From Auanema rhodensis (lineage: Eukaryota; Nematoda; Chromadorea; Rhabditida; Rhabditidae): a stretch of DNA of 64,000 bases. This document shows positions 1 to 11,479 of the stretch, one piece after another (positions within the stretch are counted from its first letter, which is position 1; each line of letters starts with the position of its first letter). The DNA lies in contig OZ059899.1 of NCBI GenBank assembly GCA_964057225.1, positions 8,618,001 to 8,682,000 on the forward strand, read 5' to 3'. Both the position numbers and the translations under genes were made by a program. Under the pieces are notes generated by a model that was given only the letters and a program-made list of their open reading frames with translations, searched no databases and had not been told where the DNA came from.

Positions 1-1627
1 GCAACCTCTTCAGAATGATGAAATGCTAAGAAAACCTGTAAGACTTTATAAAGTGCAGATAAAAACCTTTTTCTAATATTATAGCTTGATTCTTCACATG
101 GAGATATAAGAGAAAATGCTATACTTGGAGCTAGGCGTTCCTCTCTTCTTGATGATATTCCGTTATGCAAAGGAAATAGCAGGTGTGTAAGACGAGTTAA
201 ATATGATGCTTATGCTTATTTGCTTTCAGAATTTGTCAATTCATATCTTGTTCAGCTGAAAACTTTAAAAAAGATCCGGCTTTCGGAAACATCCAATTGG
301 GAGTTCAAGTATTAGGAGATGCCAAGCTTCGTAGTGCTATTAGCAGGTAATCCATTAAAACAGATTTTGTATTAACTATATGAAAGCCAAATATATCAAT
401 ACGTTTAAAGTAATCCTGAAGCAATCACAGCTGTTTGTAAAGAACAAGGAATGGATGAAAATCAATGTAAATTATTTTCAAAAGGATTTCAACTTATTGA
501 CAGGTAATTGAATTTCTTAAAGCAAATAAAAATATCCCATATGGTCATTTATCATATCATTTACCTTTTGTAATACTTATACTTCATTAGCATTTTGATT
601 TTTTGAAATAATCTTGTATCGTATAATATATACAAATGTTTTACGTCAAGGATATATCAATTAAATGCCATTTAGATACGGTTGTATATTTTCGGAAATC
701 AATACTTATTTATTTTATTTAGATTTATAACAACTATTGAAAAACCTGCGGACCATGGCGTCAAAACTGTTCAATCTGAACCTGTTCCAATTCCTATTCA
801 GAAAGATCCTGAGGTATAGTTTTTCTATAAATCAACCTTGTGCAATATTCATATTTTCAGCCGATGGATGATGAACCTGATTATGATTCGATGACATCAG
901 CAGCCACAGCTAGTGCTCCAGGAGCCTCTATAAGCGGAGGTTCCAAAACATGGGGAACAGGACAGAATCAAAATAAAGGTAAGTGTCTTAGGCTTATATG
1001 CAAGTATATGTTTCTATAGGTCAACTCATGGAGCTACAGAATGATTTAGTGGCTAGCCTCACTCCTCCACCATTATGGGGTTTAGTTCCACCTGTAGTTC
1101 CATTTACTCCTCCAGCACCACCTACTGCGCCACCTCTTGCATTCCCTACTGTACCTTCCTTCATTCTTCAACCGTTACATAACTTGGAAAAATATTTTTC
1201 GACTGATAAATACGGTTTAGGAACAGCTGATCAGTATAAAGTAATTGAAAATTTTTAATGTAATCATTGACCTTTTTATTTGAAGGTTGTTGAAACCAAT
1301 TCCATTACCCGCCTTAAAAGATCATCTCCTGATTTTTATGAAGACGATACTGTAGATCGTGTTAGAGAAAAACGAGACTACTATGACGAATTAAGTACTG
1401 GAGGGCACAACAGTGAACTGAAAGGTTTTATTCAAGCTAGGAACTGAGTTTTTAATTTTTTTTTTCCAGAGTCATCGGGAAATACTCCAATGTCTAAAAA
1501 GGCACCACCTAGAGGACGTGATGATGATTACTATGGAGGGATTGAGGAGGAAGAGCCTGATAGTACAAGTCCACAACCCCAAAATGGTTTAAGAAATTGT
1601 GTAAACATTCTTGGAATCATCAACTAG
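1..1627 (+). CDS. Unrecognised proline-rich protein, 3' part of gene (5' end outside window)
   Basis: At least nine exons can be joined in one frame: about 1-37, 85-182, 230-346, 411-503, 723-813, 861-978, 1020-1240, 1286-1424 and 1470-1627, all with GT/AG borders. The N-terminal part seen here holds a compact segment with four cysteines (around CQFISC, AVCKEQ and NQCKLF) that could be a small disulphide-bonded or helical domain. It is followed by a Ser/Ala/Gly linker, a proline-rich stretch (PPVVPFTPPAPPTAPP) and a charged C-terminal tail with RGRDDDYYGG and an EEEE run. It stops at TAG 1625-1627. An AATAAA-like signal lies near 1945. I do not recognise the family; a secreted or adaptor-like nematode-specific protein is possible, but no function is claimed. 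The start codon is upstream of the window. Confidence 0.75.
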
Positions 1628-2054
1628 TACTCGAATTAGAAAATATAATCAATTAATTCAGATATAACTTGATATTTCTTTCAGTTTCAAACTTTTTAAA
1701 TCAAAAATATTTTTACCACCTTATTCAAAATTTGGACTAGGTATTAAGCTTCTGGCTTCATTAGCCAACTTTGTTCATATGTATCTTAATCTGTTTTTTT
1801 TTTAATATTTAAATTGAAAATTCTGAGAATTTTCATTTCGGTGGTTTGAAACTGTATCATTTTGAAAACAGCGGGTTGTAGTTATTTTACACGAATTTGT
1901 TAATGTATATGATCTATTATATATATATAAATATATATATAAATAATAAAGAAATTGCATATTATCTTTTGAAAATATTGGACACGAACTTTCATTCCCA
2001 AATTATAAATATCTGTGTACAGTTCTAATCTAATATCCTGCCTATCAAAGGTAT

Positions 2055-2931
2055 TTACTTGGGTGGGCTAAGGTCGACTTTCTTTTTAGCCTCTGGGGCT
2101 GGTGCTGGAACAAATAAAGCTTATTCAAACACAAATCAATCAACTTACATTCTTGGAATTCGTTCCACTTCTGTTCAGTGTGTGCTATTCCTGTACGTAC
2201 TACATCAACGGTCTCGTGAGGATAACAGAAAGCAGCCATAGTGAAGAGACCAGTAGCTGTAGTAAAGGCACGTCCAAAGGAACCTCTTCAAAATTTTCAG
2301 ATAGATTATCAAGATAAACGGAATATTCACCTTTTTAAACCTAGAACAAATCCGGCCATACCTCCGACTGTTATAGCTCCGGCCTTAGGTAAAACAGTCC
2401 ATTCATCTTGCACATATGAATTGATTTCTAAAATGAAATAATGTTCAATAAGAGAATAGAAATATATGAACGTACTGTTGGCAGCTCCAGTAGCTTTATC
2501 AACAGCCCTATCTACGAAAGAAAATCTGCTCTAAAAGAATATATAAATAAAATAAACAAAGATCAAAATCTTACTACAACACGCTCATATTCTGTATTAA
2601 AAGCTTGACGAACAGTGGAGAATTCACGTTGAAGAGGTAGTGGTTCTTCAACAATGAATTTATATTGACCCTTTGGTTCATCTTCGGCATAAATGGGCAA
2701 CTAAAAACAGAGAAACAGTGAAAAAAAAAACGACACAAGAAAACCTCGTTTACAGTTGTTAATCTATTAACATCAGGGGTTCGCTGTTTAGCTTTAGTAG
2801 TTAAACTCCACCACTGCGAGAAAACATTACCCACCTAAATTTGTATGCATAAAAAAAATTTTGAAATAAAGAAAAACCTGAGCCGATGCATCGGTTATCT
2901 TTTCCACAACAGCCTTGTCGTCGGCAGTCAT
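2055..2931 (-). CDS. moma-1: MICOS complex subunit, apolipoprotein O family (MIC26/MIC27, MOMA-1 type)
   Basis: Spliced from seven exons on the minus strand (2878-2931, 2745-2834, 2575-2700, 2476-2530, 2331-2427, 2149-2285, 2055-2104). The protein starts MTADDKAVVEKITDASAQ. It then carries the family signature: a conserved block ending PLPLQREFSTVRQ, a helix around FVDRAVDKATGAANK, and a glycine-rich membrane segment (KAGAITVGGMAGFVLGLKRG) followed by a second hydrophobic stretch with AFCYPHETVDVVRTG. The tail is short and lysine/proline-rich (KKKVDLSPPK). Proteins of this family sit in the inner mitochondrial membrane as part of MICOS and help shape cristae junctions. The start codon follows a TTTACAG acceptor by three bases, as expected for trans-splicing, and lies only 111 bp after the ZNHIT1 stop, suggesting an operon. 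Assignment is by remembered family features; MIC26 versus MIC27 cannot be decided. Confidence 0.88.
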
Positions 2932-3042
2932 TGCCTGTAAATATATTTATTGATATGAACATGGCATGTTGCTACATAAGTATATAAAAATATAGAGATC
3001 ACATATAATACAAAACAAAATATAGAATTCAAATATTAAATA

Positions 3043-3588
3043 TTATGAAGTCCATTTCAGACATCTAGTATCATTATGAACATCTCTACAACGTAAAGAA
3101 CAATAACGAGCTCCGCATCGAATACAAGTATATTTAGATAAAAATCCACATGCAGCACAGAAGTGACGAGCAGGAAGTTTGCTTGGTGGTGCTGTAGCTT
3201 TAATATACGCTTGTGCTATTTCTGGGTTATCTTTATTAGCGTGACTCTCTTCTTCTAATAGAACGTTGAAGTTCTTTCTGAACCGTTGTTTGGTGTGCTC
3301 GGATCGGATTTTTCTTCGTTTTCGCGGCGGCTCCTCTCCAGAAACACTTTTTCGTCCTTTGGTAACTGTGCCACCGACGTCGTTGTCATCGAATTTGGGT
3401 ATTGATTTATGCCATACTAGATTAGCGTGGGGATCTTCTTGGAAGTTATCCTGCTCTAAAGCAGCTAGTTGTCTTTTTAATCTCAAATTACGAGTAGTTT
3501 CATCAAGAACTCTTTGAGATTCAGTGATCTCAATACGGGCTGAATGTCGAGGCTGCGCCGCAGCTCCTATGGCACGCTGCATAACCAA
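3043..3588 (-). CDS. zhit-1: Zinc finger HIT domain protein 1 (ZNHIT1), SRCAP/SWR1 complex subunit
   Basis: An intronless frame of 181 codons. The last 40 residues form the zf-HIT domain: paired cysteines FCAACGF, YTCIRCG and YCSLRC, then DVHNDTRC, matching the eight metal ligands of two interleaved zinc sites. The first ~120 residues are charged, with a helical segment (RLKRQLAALEQDNFQED) and a basic cluster (PPRKRRKIR) likely to be a nuclear localisation signal. ZNHIT1 is a subunit of the SRCAP/SWR1 remodeller that deposits histone H2A.Z. The frame is slightly longer than the human protein (about 154 residues). Met1 and Met3 are both possible starts; Met1 follows a CTAG acceptor-like site by seven bases. 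The MICOS gene follows closely on the same strand, so this is probably the first gene of a two-gene operon. Confidence 0.93.
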   Translation of the reverse strand: MVMQRAIGAAAQPRHSARIEITESQRVLDETTRNLRLKRQLAALEQDNFQEDPHANLVWHKSIPKFDDNDVGGTVTKGRKSVSGEEPPRKRRKIRSEHTKQRFRKNFNVLLEEESHANKDNPEIAQAYIKATAPPSKLPARHFCAACGFLSKYTCIRCGARYCSLRCRDVHNDTRCLKWTS

Positions 3589-4789
3589 TACTAGCCTAAG
3601 TGGAAAGTTTAGTTTAGTTAAGTTAAGTTTTAAGGTTAAAAGTTAAGCTTATCAAATATAGAAACTGTTAAGTGATAGAAAAGAGAAAAGAACAACTTAA
3701 AATAAAGTCTTGTATTCATATAATTAAGATAATTAGGAAAGTGTATTTATAACTGAATGCAAATGATTAATTATTATTATTATAAACAGTAGCTTAACTT
3801 TTAAAAAGAATAGAAACAAGATAAAATTTATTTTGTTGCAAGTGATGCATGGAAAAATGGGCGGAGCTATAAACACAGGGCAAGAAGGGTCAGAGCTTAA
3901 ACACTACTCTAATTTACCGTTTCCCATCATTTTATCTATGAATTACGGTTCAGATGTATGGTGAGTATTCTTGATGAATATAAGCTTTAACATAACAATC
4001 TGAATAATATAGATATAAGTATATATTTTTTATTTATTCATACAATTTGATCTGTTCTCATATCTCAAATCTCATACCTCTCTAGTTCTTCTTAATTAAA
4101 ATTTCAAACAACTGGCAATTTCATCAGAAAAAAATCACATAATGTGAATAAGTTTGACAGGGCTAGCTATACTTCTGTTTAGCCGAGACTATTTGCCTCG
4201 GGGTAGAAAGATGGAATGAGATAGAGAGACAACAATTACGAGATGAAATGAGAGAAAGAAAGTGAATATACTGTGTTTTGATTACGGATCGTCGTAGACA
4301 CGATCAGTTCTCCTTCTTCTTTCTCTCCTCTACCATCATCTCAAGCTACCTGTATCCAATTACACATCATGTGCTTCACCCATTACCATTACCTGTTCTT
4401 CATATGTCAGTTCAGCTTCACCCAACTTTTTTTTCGCATTTTTCATCCGGTCTCCAGCAATATCCGACGCGAATCATTGATGAAAGCTTGCGAATTTTTC
4501 TAAGTGTCATTTTCACGATGCACAATTTTTTCGAAAGAAGAAAATCTTGGATAAGAAAGAAAAAAATTGATCATTAGGTCATGAAATGAAACCACATATT
4601 CCTATTATTTCATATTAAAAAATGAACTAATATTCATTATTCTGGTAGTAATTATCAATAACTTTACATAAATATATATTGTAGTTATATTTTCTTTTCT
4701 TTTCCTTTTATTCTATTTTTTTTATTTCTTTTTATAACGTGTTTTAGGATAAAATTAGAGCAAAATATAAAACTATGAACGCTTGAAAA
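3589..4789. promoter_or_regulatory. Divergent intergenic region between ZNHIT1 and the neprilysin-like gene
   Basis: 1.2 kb between two divergent start codons, so it should hold both promoters. It has a GC-box-like GGGCGGAGC at 3859-3867 in otherwise AT-rich DNA, and a moderately GC-rich block at about 4150-4470. A frame at 4278-4577 is open but compositionally unremarkable and is not called as a gene. Confidence 0.45.
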
Positions 4790-7700
4790 ATGACCAATTC
4801 ACGTATTCAAAGTCCAACTTCTTCGACATTTCCGTCTCCGCCACCTGTTTTAGCTCCTATCGCTGAGCAGGAGACAAGCGGATTGTCATCCAATGAAACA
4901 ACTCCTAATGTATCAGAAGGTTCAAGCTAATAATGAACAGGAGTTTAATTATATTTCTTAGAAATGAGTTTTGCTCGAGCGCAACGTATTGTACCTCCTG
5001 ATGATAGCTTAACAGAAGTGAGAGCTATACCAGCTCTTGTGATAGAGAATGATGAAGATCAACCAGAGCAACAACCAGTAACGGAAACTACTGCCAATCC
5101 TCCTACAAGCCAAAGAAATATTATTTTTCCAATTATGCCATTCTACAGTCGTAAAGAGTAAGATTTTATAATTTCATCTATTTCAAGTTTTAACTGATAT
5201 TATCGATCCTTAGATTAGAATAAAGCTTTATTAGGTTAGATTTCATAAAAACCTTTCTAGGTTTTTGTTTTATCTAAGCAAATAATGCTATACTATCCTT
5301 TAATGACAGCTTTAATGTAGTTTCTCATGCAGCTTATAAGTGGAATACGGTAGTTGATATATGTTTTTCCTTCCCTTACACAGTTCCTCTTCTTTTGAAC
5401 ATCCGATCATCAATGTTTTCTCTTATCCAAGGCGGTACACTTTTAATTATCTGAGCTAGTCTAAGTCCATTAGTCCACTTTATTTGCCCTCTTGTGAATC
5501 AATTTGAATGAAAGGTAAAAGACTAGATAATCCGTCAACTGAATCCCAACTATTTTTGCCTGAAATCACAAATCCCAATTCATTTGTTTGGCTTGGAAAA
5601 AGGTAAAACATCTCTATAAGCAATAGCTTTTGAAAACAAATCAAATGATTTTCGTTTTTTTGAACTTTGATTTGATTTTTACAAAACACTTCTAAACTAT
5701 ATTAAAAAGAGTGAAAAATAACTACATATAGAAAGTTTTGAATATAACTTGCATCAAGTTATAATTTTCAGTGGCTGCTCAAAATGTAATATATGGCTTG
5801 GATTGTTGTTTGTGTTATTTTTTCTACTTTCCATAGCTTTATTCCTTGTTTGGGCAATTACATCTGATGGATTCAAAAATTTAGGAAGTCAATCAAAAGT
5901 ATGTAATAGTAAAGAATGCATAAGTACAGGTAATATTCTCATTATAATATTTAAAAATTTATAAACTATGATTTTTAGCTTTCCGATTCTCTTCATATTT
6001 GGATGATAACATAGATCCATGTGAAAACTTTTATAGATTTTCCTGTTCAAAGTTTCATTTACTCAATAATGACCAACAGAAAAATTTTTTGGAAAAACAA
6101 ATGGAATCTACAAAACGGATTGTTTATAGTATGAAAATGTAGTCAAAATTATCAAATCAATTGATTTCGTTTAGGCTTACTGTCTTCCGATCCTGGGTCC
6201 GGCACAAAGAGTGCACGACTTGCGAAAACTTTATTTGAAACATGCATGAATGGAGCTGAAAGGTTATAATCTTATAAAATATAGCCATAATAAAATGACT
6301 TTATTATTTTTTAGAGCAAGAAATGGAAATTATCCACTGATAAACTTTTTAAGAAATTTTCCATGTGGCCCAATTTTGCCACAATGTCAAGATTTCAATG
6401 CCGATGTTTATAGGTAAGCCTATTACATTTAAAAAGTACTAAGTGAAAATCTTTTTCTACTAATTAAAGAAATAGTGGACTTCTTCATCAAGTTTTTATG
6501 TTGTATACGGTAGATTTAATGTGACTGATGAAGTGAGATGCCTCAAGTGCTTCTCAAACATTATGTACCGTATTACGTATCAGTAGGCAAACAAATGAAA
6601 GAATGACCAATAGCCAGAATATTCGCAAAGATTACACGAATTTCTAATTTTTGAAAAACAGAAAGAATAAGAAAAATAATATTTTTTATTGTTAATATAG
6701 TTAATATTGGTTAATATTACTAAACATATTACGCAATCCTTAAGTTTTCAGTTGGGAACGACATGTAGGGATGCTGACATGGTACGGTGGTGAAGGAAAT
6801 TTGGTCCAATATGGTAGAGATGTTGACCCAAAAGATAAAAGTCGATTAATTCTTCAGGTTATTCGTTAAGTGTTTTGACTTTGTTTTATCAATTTGATCT
6901 TTTTCCAGCTCAGACCACCGAATTTGGAAAATTGGATTGATCCACTGAGACAAGCATTAGTGCAGAATGTCCGTCCTACTACATCTGAAATAGATGTGCT
7001 CCTTTTGGATTCTATTCGGGCGGTATCACTCTAATAAAATTTTATTTATAAAAGAAAATCATAGAATCTTCTTTCGGAGTTTGTTGCTCACCAGTTATCA
7101 CGAGATCCACGAAGTATTGAAGGAATGTTGGAAGATTTAGCATTCTTTATGATTGAAATCAATGAAGTTAAATCAATGAAAATAGCTGATAATTTGAAAA
7201 ATATGTTTAGAATTCATCTCCATATATGAATTTGGATCGTAATACAACCTATATGACAATAGGAGAATTAATTAAAATAGTGCCTGAAGTAAGTGGCTAC
7301 TTCCGGTCATCACTATATTTGGTAAATAAATATAATATTTGTGTTTCAGATTAATTTTCGTGAGATGATGAATGCGGGTTTATCGACTATTTACAAATGG
7401 TCCGATAATGATATAGTAGCAGTTGAGGTAATCTTATAATATTAAAGTGAAATATCAATTATATTTTATTCAGAATTTGGCATATTTCAAATTCTTAGGA
7501 ACCATAACCAAGAAAACAAATAAACAAACAATATCCAATTATCTGCTGACTATTACTGGACTTAATCTCAGGCAGTATGGCTTTGATAATCGAACACAAT
7601 TCAGGTTTTTGAAAGAACAAAGAACATTAAAATAGAAACTCTGACAATATTTTCTTGCAGCTGGAGGGAATGTATTGATCAGCTTATGAGTTTTCAGCCA

Positions 7701-9222
7701 GTTGAAAAACTGTTCATTTTGAGTCGAAAATCATTCAAAGCTGAAAAAGTTTTTTTTCTGAATGAGATATCAAATATAGAATTTATTATTTTAGATAAAA
7801 GTATTTCTTGAATCATTAAAAGAAGATTTTCTTAATACACATCGTCAATATCCATTGCAATACTTATCGGAGATAAATCGAATGGCTTTTCTAGTTGGAT
7901 ATCCGCAACGTTTAGTTAATGAATACCTTGTGTGGCAACCATTTTCCGAAGTTTGAACGAATATTTCATTAAAAAGAAATTTTTTTCTTCTTGAAGATAT
8001 CTCTGAATCAAAGTGATTATTTTCAATCGGTGACAATAGCATTCAAAGCTCAATGGAATAATGACATGAAGAACATTGGTGTTTACTTGGATAGTGACGA
8101 CGCTCCTGTCTATCCAATATTGAAGCCTACACTTATCTATGAACCTCATTTATCAACGATAGGTTAGAAACTCTTTATGATTTAATCAAAGACAGGTTTT
8201 TTAAGTTTTACCGTTATCATTTTTACAAGAACCATTATCACTTCCTGGTGAAAATGTTCCATGGTATACAACATATGGAAGTTTAGGTGTAACAGTTCAT
8301 CAAATGATTTCAAAGGTTTTAAAATAATAATAAGAGGAATATTCTATTTTATTTCTAATTTTTAAAGATTTTCTGGACCAATAGAAACCAATCAAGTCAG
8401 AAGCAATGCTTGGATAGCACATACAGATCATTTTTAAATCCAAATTATCGAAATATGAATCTTGATGTTTGATATTCTTTTTTAGGAAAAAATAGTTTTA
8501 TAATTGGTTTTAGAATGATTTAGCTTATACTATTGAAATGGCCGATGCTTTGAAAACAACTCTCTATGGATATATCAAATGGGAAAGAGATAGCATGAAT
8601 TACAACGAACCATCCTTGCCTGCATATCAGAAATACGATAGCATCCAAAGTATGCTGATGAGTTTTGGAACGGTAAGTTTTCTGCTAAAAATGCAATATT
8701 TTCCTCTTTTTTTAATGATATGGTTCAATTCAAAATTACTCGTTTCTTTAGCTTTTCTGTAATACAGAAGGAACACAGCTTGGCTCTCAGTATGAAGCCA
8801 TGTGAGTTTATCTTGTTTTTATGTGTTCAAATATTAAAATTATAGAACAAGCGAGATAGAAAAGTTTTTCAGCAAAAGCATTTTTTGAACCAAATTTCAT
8901 GTGAATTCAAGTTTCAGTTAGGAATGCGTTGATTACTTTTGAGCTTAGAGTTACTCATCATAAATGAAAGTAGTCTTTTAAATTAATTTTTTTTTATTTT
9001 CATATTCTTTCTTTTTTTTTGGAAAGTAATTGTTAAGCTTGGACTAAAACTTGAGAGTAACTAATAATTTGCAGTGAATTAGTATCTAAACGGACGTCAT
9101 TTTACAAAATAATTTCTTTTTTCTTTAGGATAAACACAGCTGCAACAAATTCACAACGATTTAGTATGCATTTTCAATGTTCGAATACCTCGTTAGCTTT
9201 CAATAGACGAAATTGTGTTTAA
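4790..9222 (+). CDS. Neprilysin family (peptidase M13) type II membrane protein, probably catalytically inactive
   Basis: About 17 exons with small introns (the largest, about 5160-5770, separates the cytosolic tail). The N-terminal ~115 residues are a disordered Ser/Pro/Glu-rich cytoplasmic tail. A single transmembrane helix follows (WLGLLFVLFFLLSIALFLVW), then an ectodomain beginning with the typical CNSKEC and DPCENFYRFSC cysteine block, and the N-terminal M13 segment with WERHVGMLTWYGG. The C-terminus CSNTSLAFNRRNCV aligns with the usual final C-x-V-W but lacks the Trp. Where active members have VxxHExxH, this protein reads VTVHQMISK, so the catalytic Glu and second His are missing. The ENxAD motif reads IEMAD, so the third zinc ligand is also replaced. 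M13 enzymes cleave neuropeptides; this one probably binds peptide or partner proteins without cleaving, as inferred for other nematode NEP paralogues. The start was chosen at the first in-frame ATG of the tail. Confidence 0.87.
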
Positions 9223-11479
9223 CTATATTTAGATTATTCACACGTTGAAGAACGGAATCCAATTTTTGTGTAAAAAACTGAAGAAACAATGTATATATAT
9301 TCGTGTTGCTGTTGCATTTTGTCAATTTTCTGCATTTCTTTTCCGAGTTTCCGATTATAAAAAACAAAACTCACGCTTTATGATACCTCCACGTTTGTTT
9401 CTTCTATCATCATAACTTTGATTTATTAATAAATTTAAAATAATTTAAGGCTTTTTTCTTTTGTTAGCTTATTAGCTTGTTTCCAAAAAAAAAAAACTAT
9501 TCTATAACAAAGCTCTTTTAACATATATATTTTCAATTTATATTGTATAGATATTAACGAAATATATAGTAAGTTACAATAAAAGAATAGTGAAATAATC
9601 GAAATATATAACTAAATCTATTATATTCATTAGTCTTGATACATGTTTTTGAAATTCTTTTGAATTGAATAGAAAAAATTAGCGAATATTTACTTTAACT
9701 TTCAGACATTTATAAAGAAAAATATAGTTTTTTTTCTTTATATAGTACTTATGTATATACAATATAACGTAAACTTATTCAAAATTGTCGTGAAAGTTTT
9801 ATATATTTCATAATTCAAGTCTGTTGAACATCGCAAACATGAACAAATTTTCTTTGAAATTGAATCTGAACTCATGATTTTACCACTGTACATGTTATAA
9901 CATACTTTACATTCAATATTTTCACTTATTATATATAAAATATTTAAACAATTATTTTGAATTCTCTCATAAACGTTTGAATAATTAGATTTTCTTATCT
10001 AATCTATAAAATTATTGAAATTTTTGTGTTTTTTGTATTGTCTTAAGTGAAAAGCATTTTATTTGTTTTTCATACAGTGTGAACCACTGAGAAATTCGTT
10101 TTGAGATCTTTGAATTCATATTTCATGTACATATTTGCAGGAAATATTTATAAATTTAAAAAAAAAGTTTATTATGTTCTTTACATAGACAAAAAAAATA
10201 ATATCTAGCTTGTTCTCTTAATATAAGTATGTGAGTCGATTATTTAAAATATAATTATAAACATGCTTGCTTTATAATATAAAATATTTTATAAAATGAT
10301 ATGTCTAACAACTTCATGATACATCATTTTTGATTTAAAATATAATTTTTAAACTTATATTAAGAGAAATATGTACATTTATATCTTTATAGTTAAAGTA
10401 CTGATTATAAATTTCTGATTTTTGATGAATAATTTCTTAAATAACATCTACAAAGATATTCAAATACACGTGTATTATATCTATTGATTTGTATTTCTGA
10501 TCTCTATTTATCTTATAAAATACTTTTTATATGAAACAGAATGTATATGCTTGTATTATAACTATAAACTATATCTAATATACATATATACATGTATAAG
10601 ATTTTTTGTTTTAAAGTTGTATAAATGGATTTTCTTCATACAATGTATATTGTTATAAGCTTAAGTTTCATACAATTTATATTGTCTTTCAGTTCAACAT
10701 TCAAGTTTTTTTTGCTATTATCATCAATTGAAAAGTTAATTAGTTTGAAGTTACATTCAAATACTTATATTAACTTATCTAAAATGAGATTTTACTCTTT
10801 TAATATATCTTATTATTAACTTATATATATATACATATATGTATATAAAGATGAATACACATAGTTATATATTATAAATATTTTTTTAAATATATACATC
10901 TATAGATGTATATGTATGTATGTATATTAATACTATACTTAATATATCTTATGTTATATGTATATCTCATTGAAGACTATTCAAAACTCAATCAATTAAT
11001 ATTTTTATTTCCTTATATATTCATTTATATCTTCTATATATATATATTCATTTATATATTATATGTTTTCAACTTAAACTTAAAAAAAAAAAAAGATAAC
11101 AAGTTCATAATCATAGAACAAAATTTTAAAATGAAGTTATAGAAAATTAAATTAATAAAATTTAAACGTTTATTAATTTTTATATTTTAAAATTACAATT
11201 ATTCATCAATATTTGAGTGTACATTTATTTGAATTGTTTTTATTCGTAGTCATTTTATATCTTTCCATATATATACATCTTTTTCTTTAAATTGAATATT
11301 TTTCTTATACGTATATGCATGTATATATCAATATATATATTCTACAATTCATATAGATAGATATATATATATATATGTACGTAAAGTATAAATAATATGT
11401 AGTATATACTCTTTATATTACAGATTTGCCATTAGCCACTATAGATTTTGCGTTAAAAGTTTGATTATTTGATACAATT
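9223..11479. other. AT-rich intergenic region
   Basis: 2.25 kb of very AT-rich DNA with many short TA-repeat stretches (for example 10810-10870, 11030-11060, 11330-11380). Two open frames at 10625-10819 and 10906-11142 are runs of Ile/Leu/Tyr codons produced by the base composition. I see no convincing exon here. Confidence 0.6.

Noticed and set aside
4278-4577. 99-codon plus-strand frame between ZNHIT1 and the neprilysin-like gene
   Set aside because: No domain, no splice context, composition dominated by Phe/Ser/His and Lys runs; lies in a promoter interval.
10625-11142. Two Ile/Tyr/Leu-rich frames resembling membrane proteins
   Set aside because: Direct translation of TA/TAT repeats in very AT-rich DNA; no stop/start logic or splice sites.
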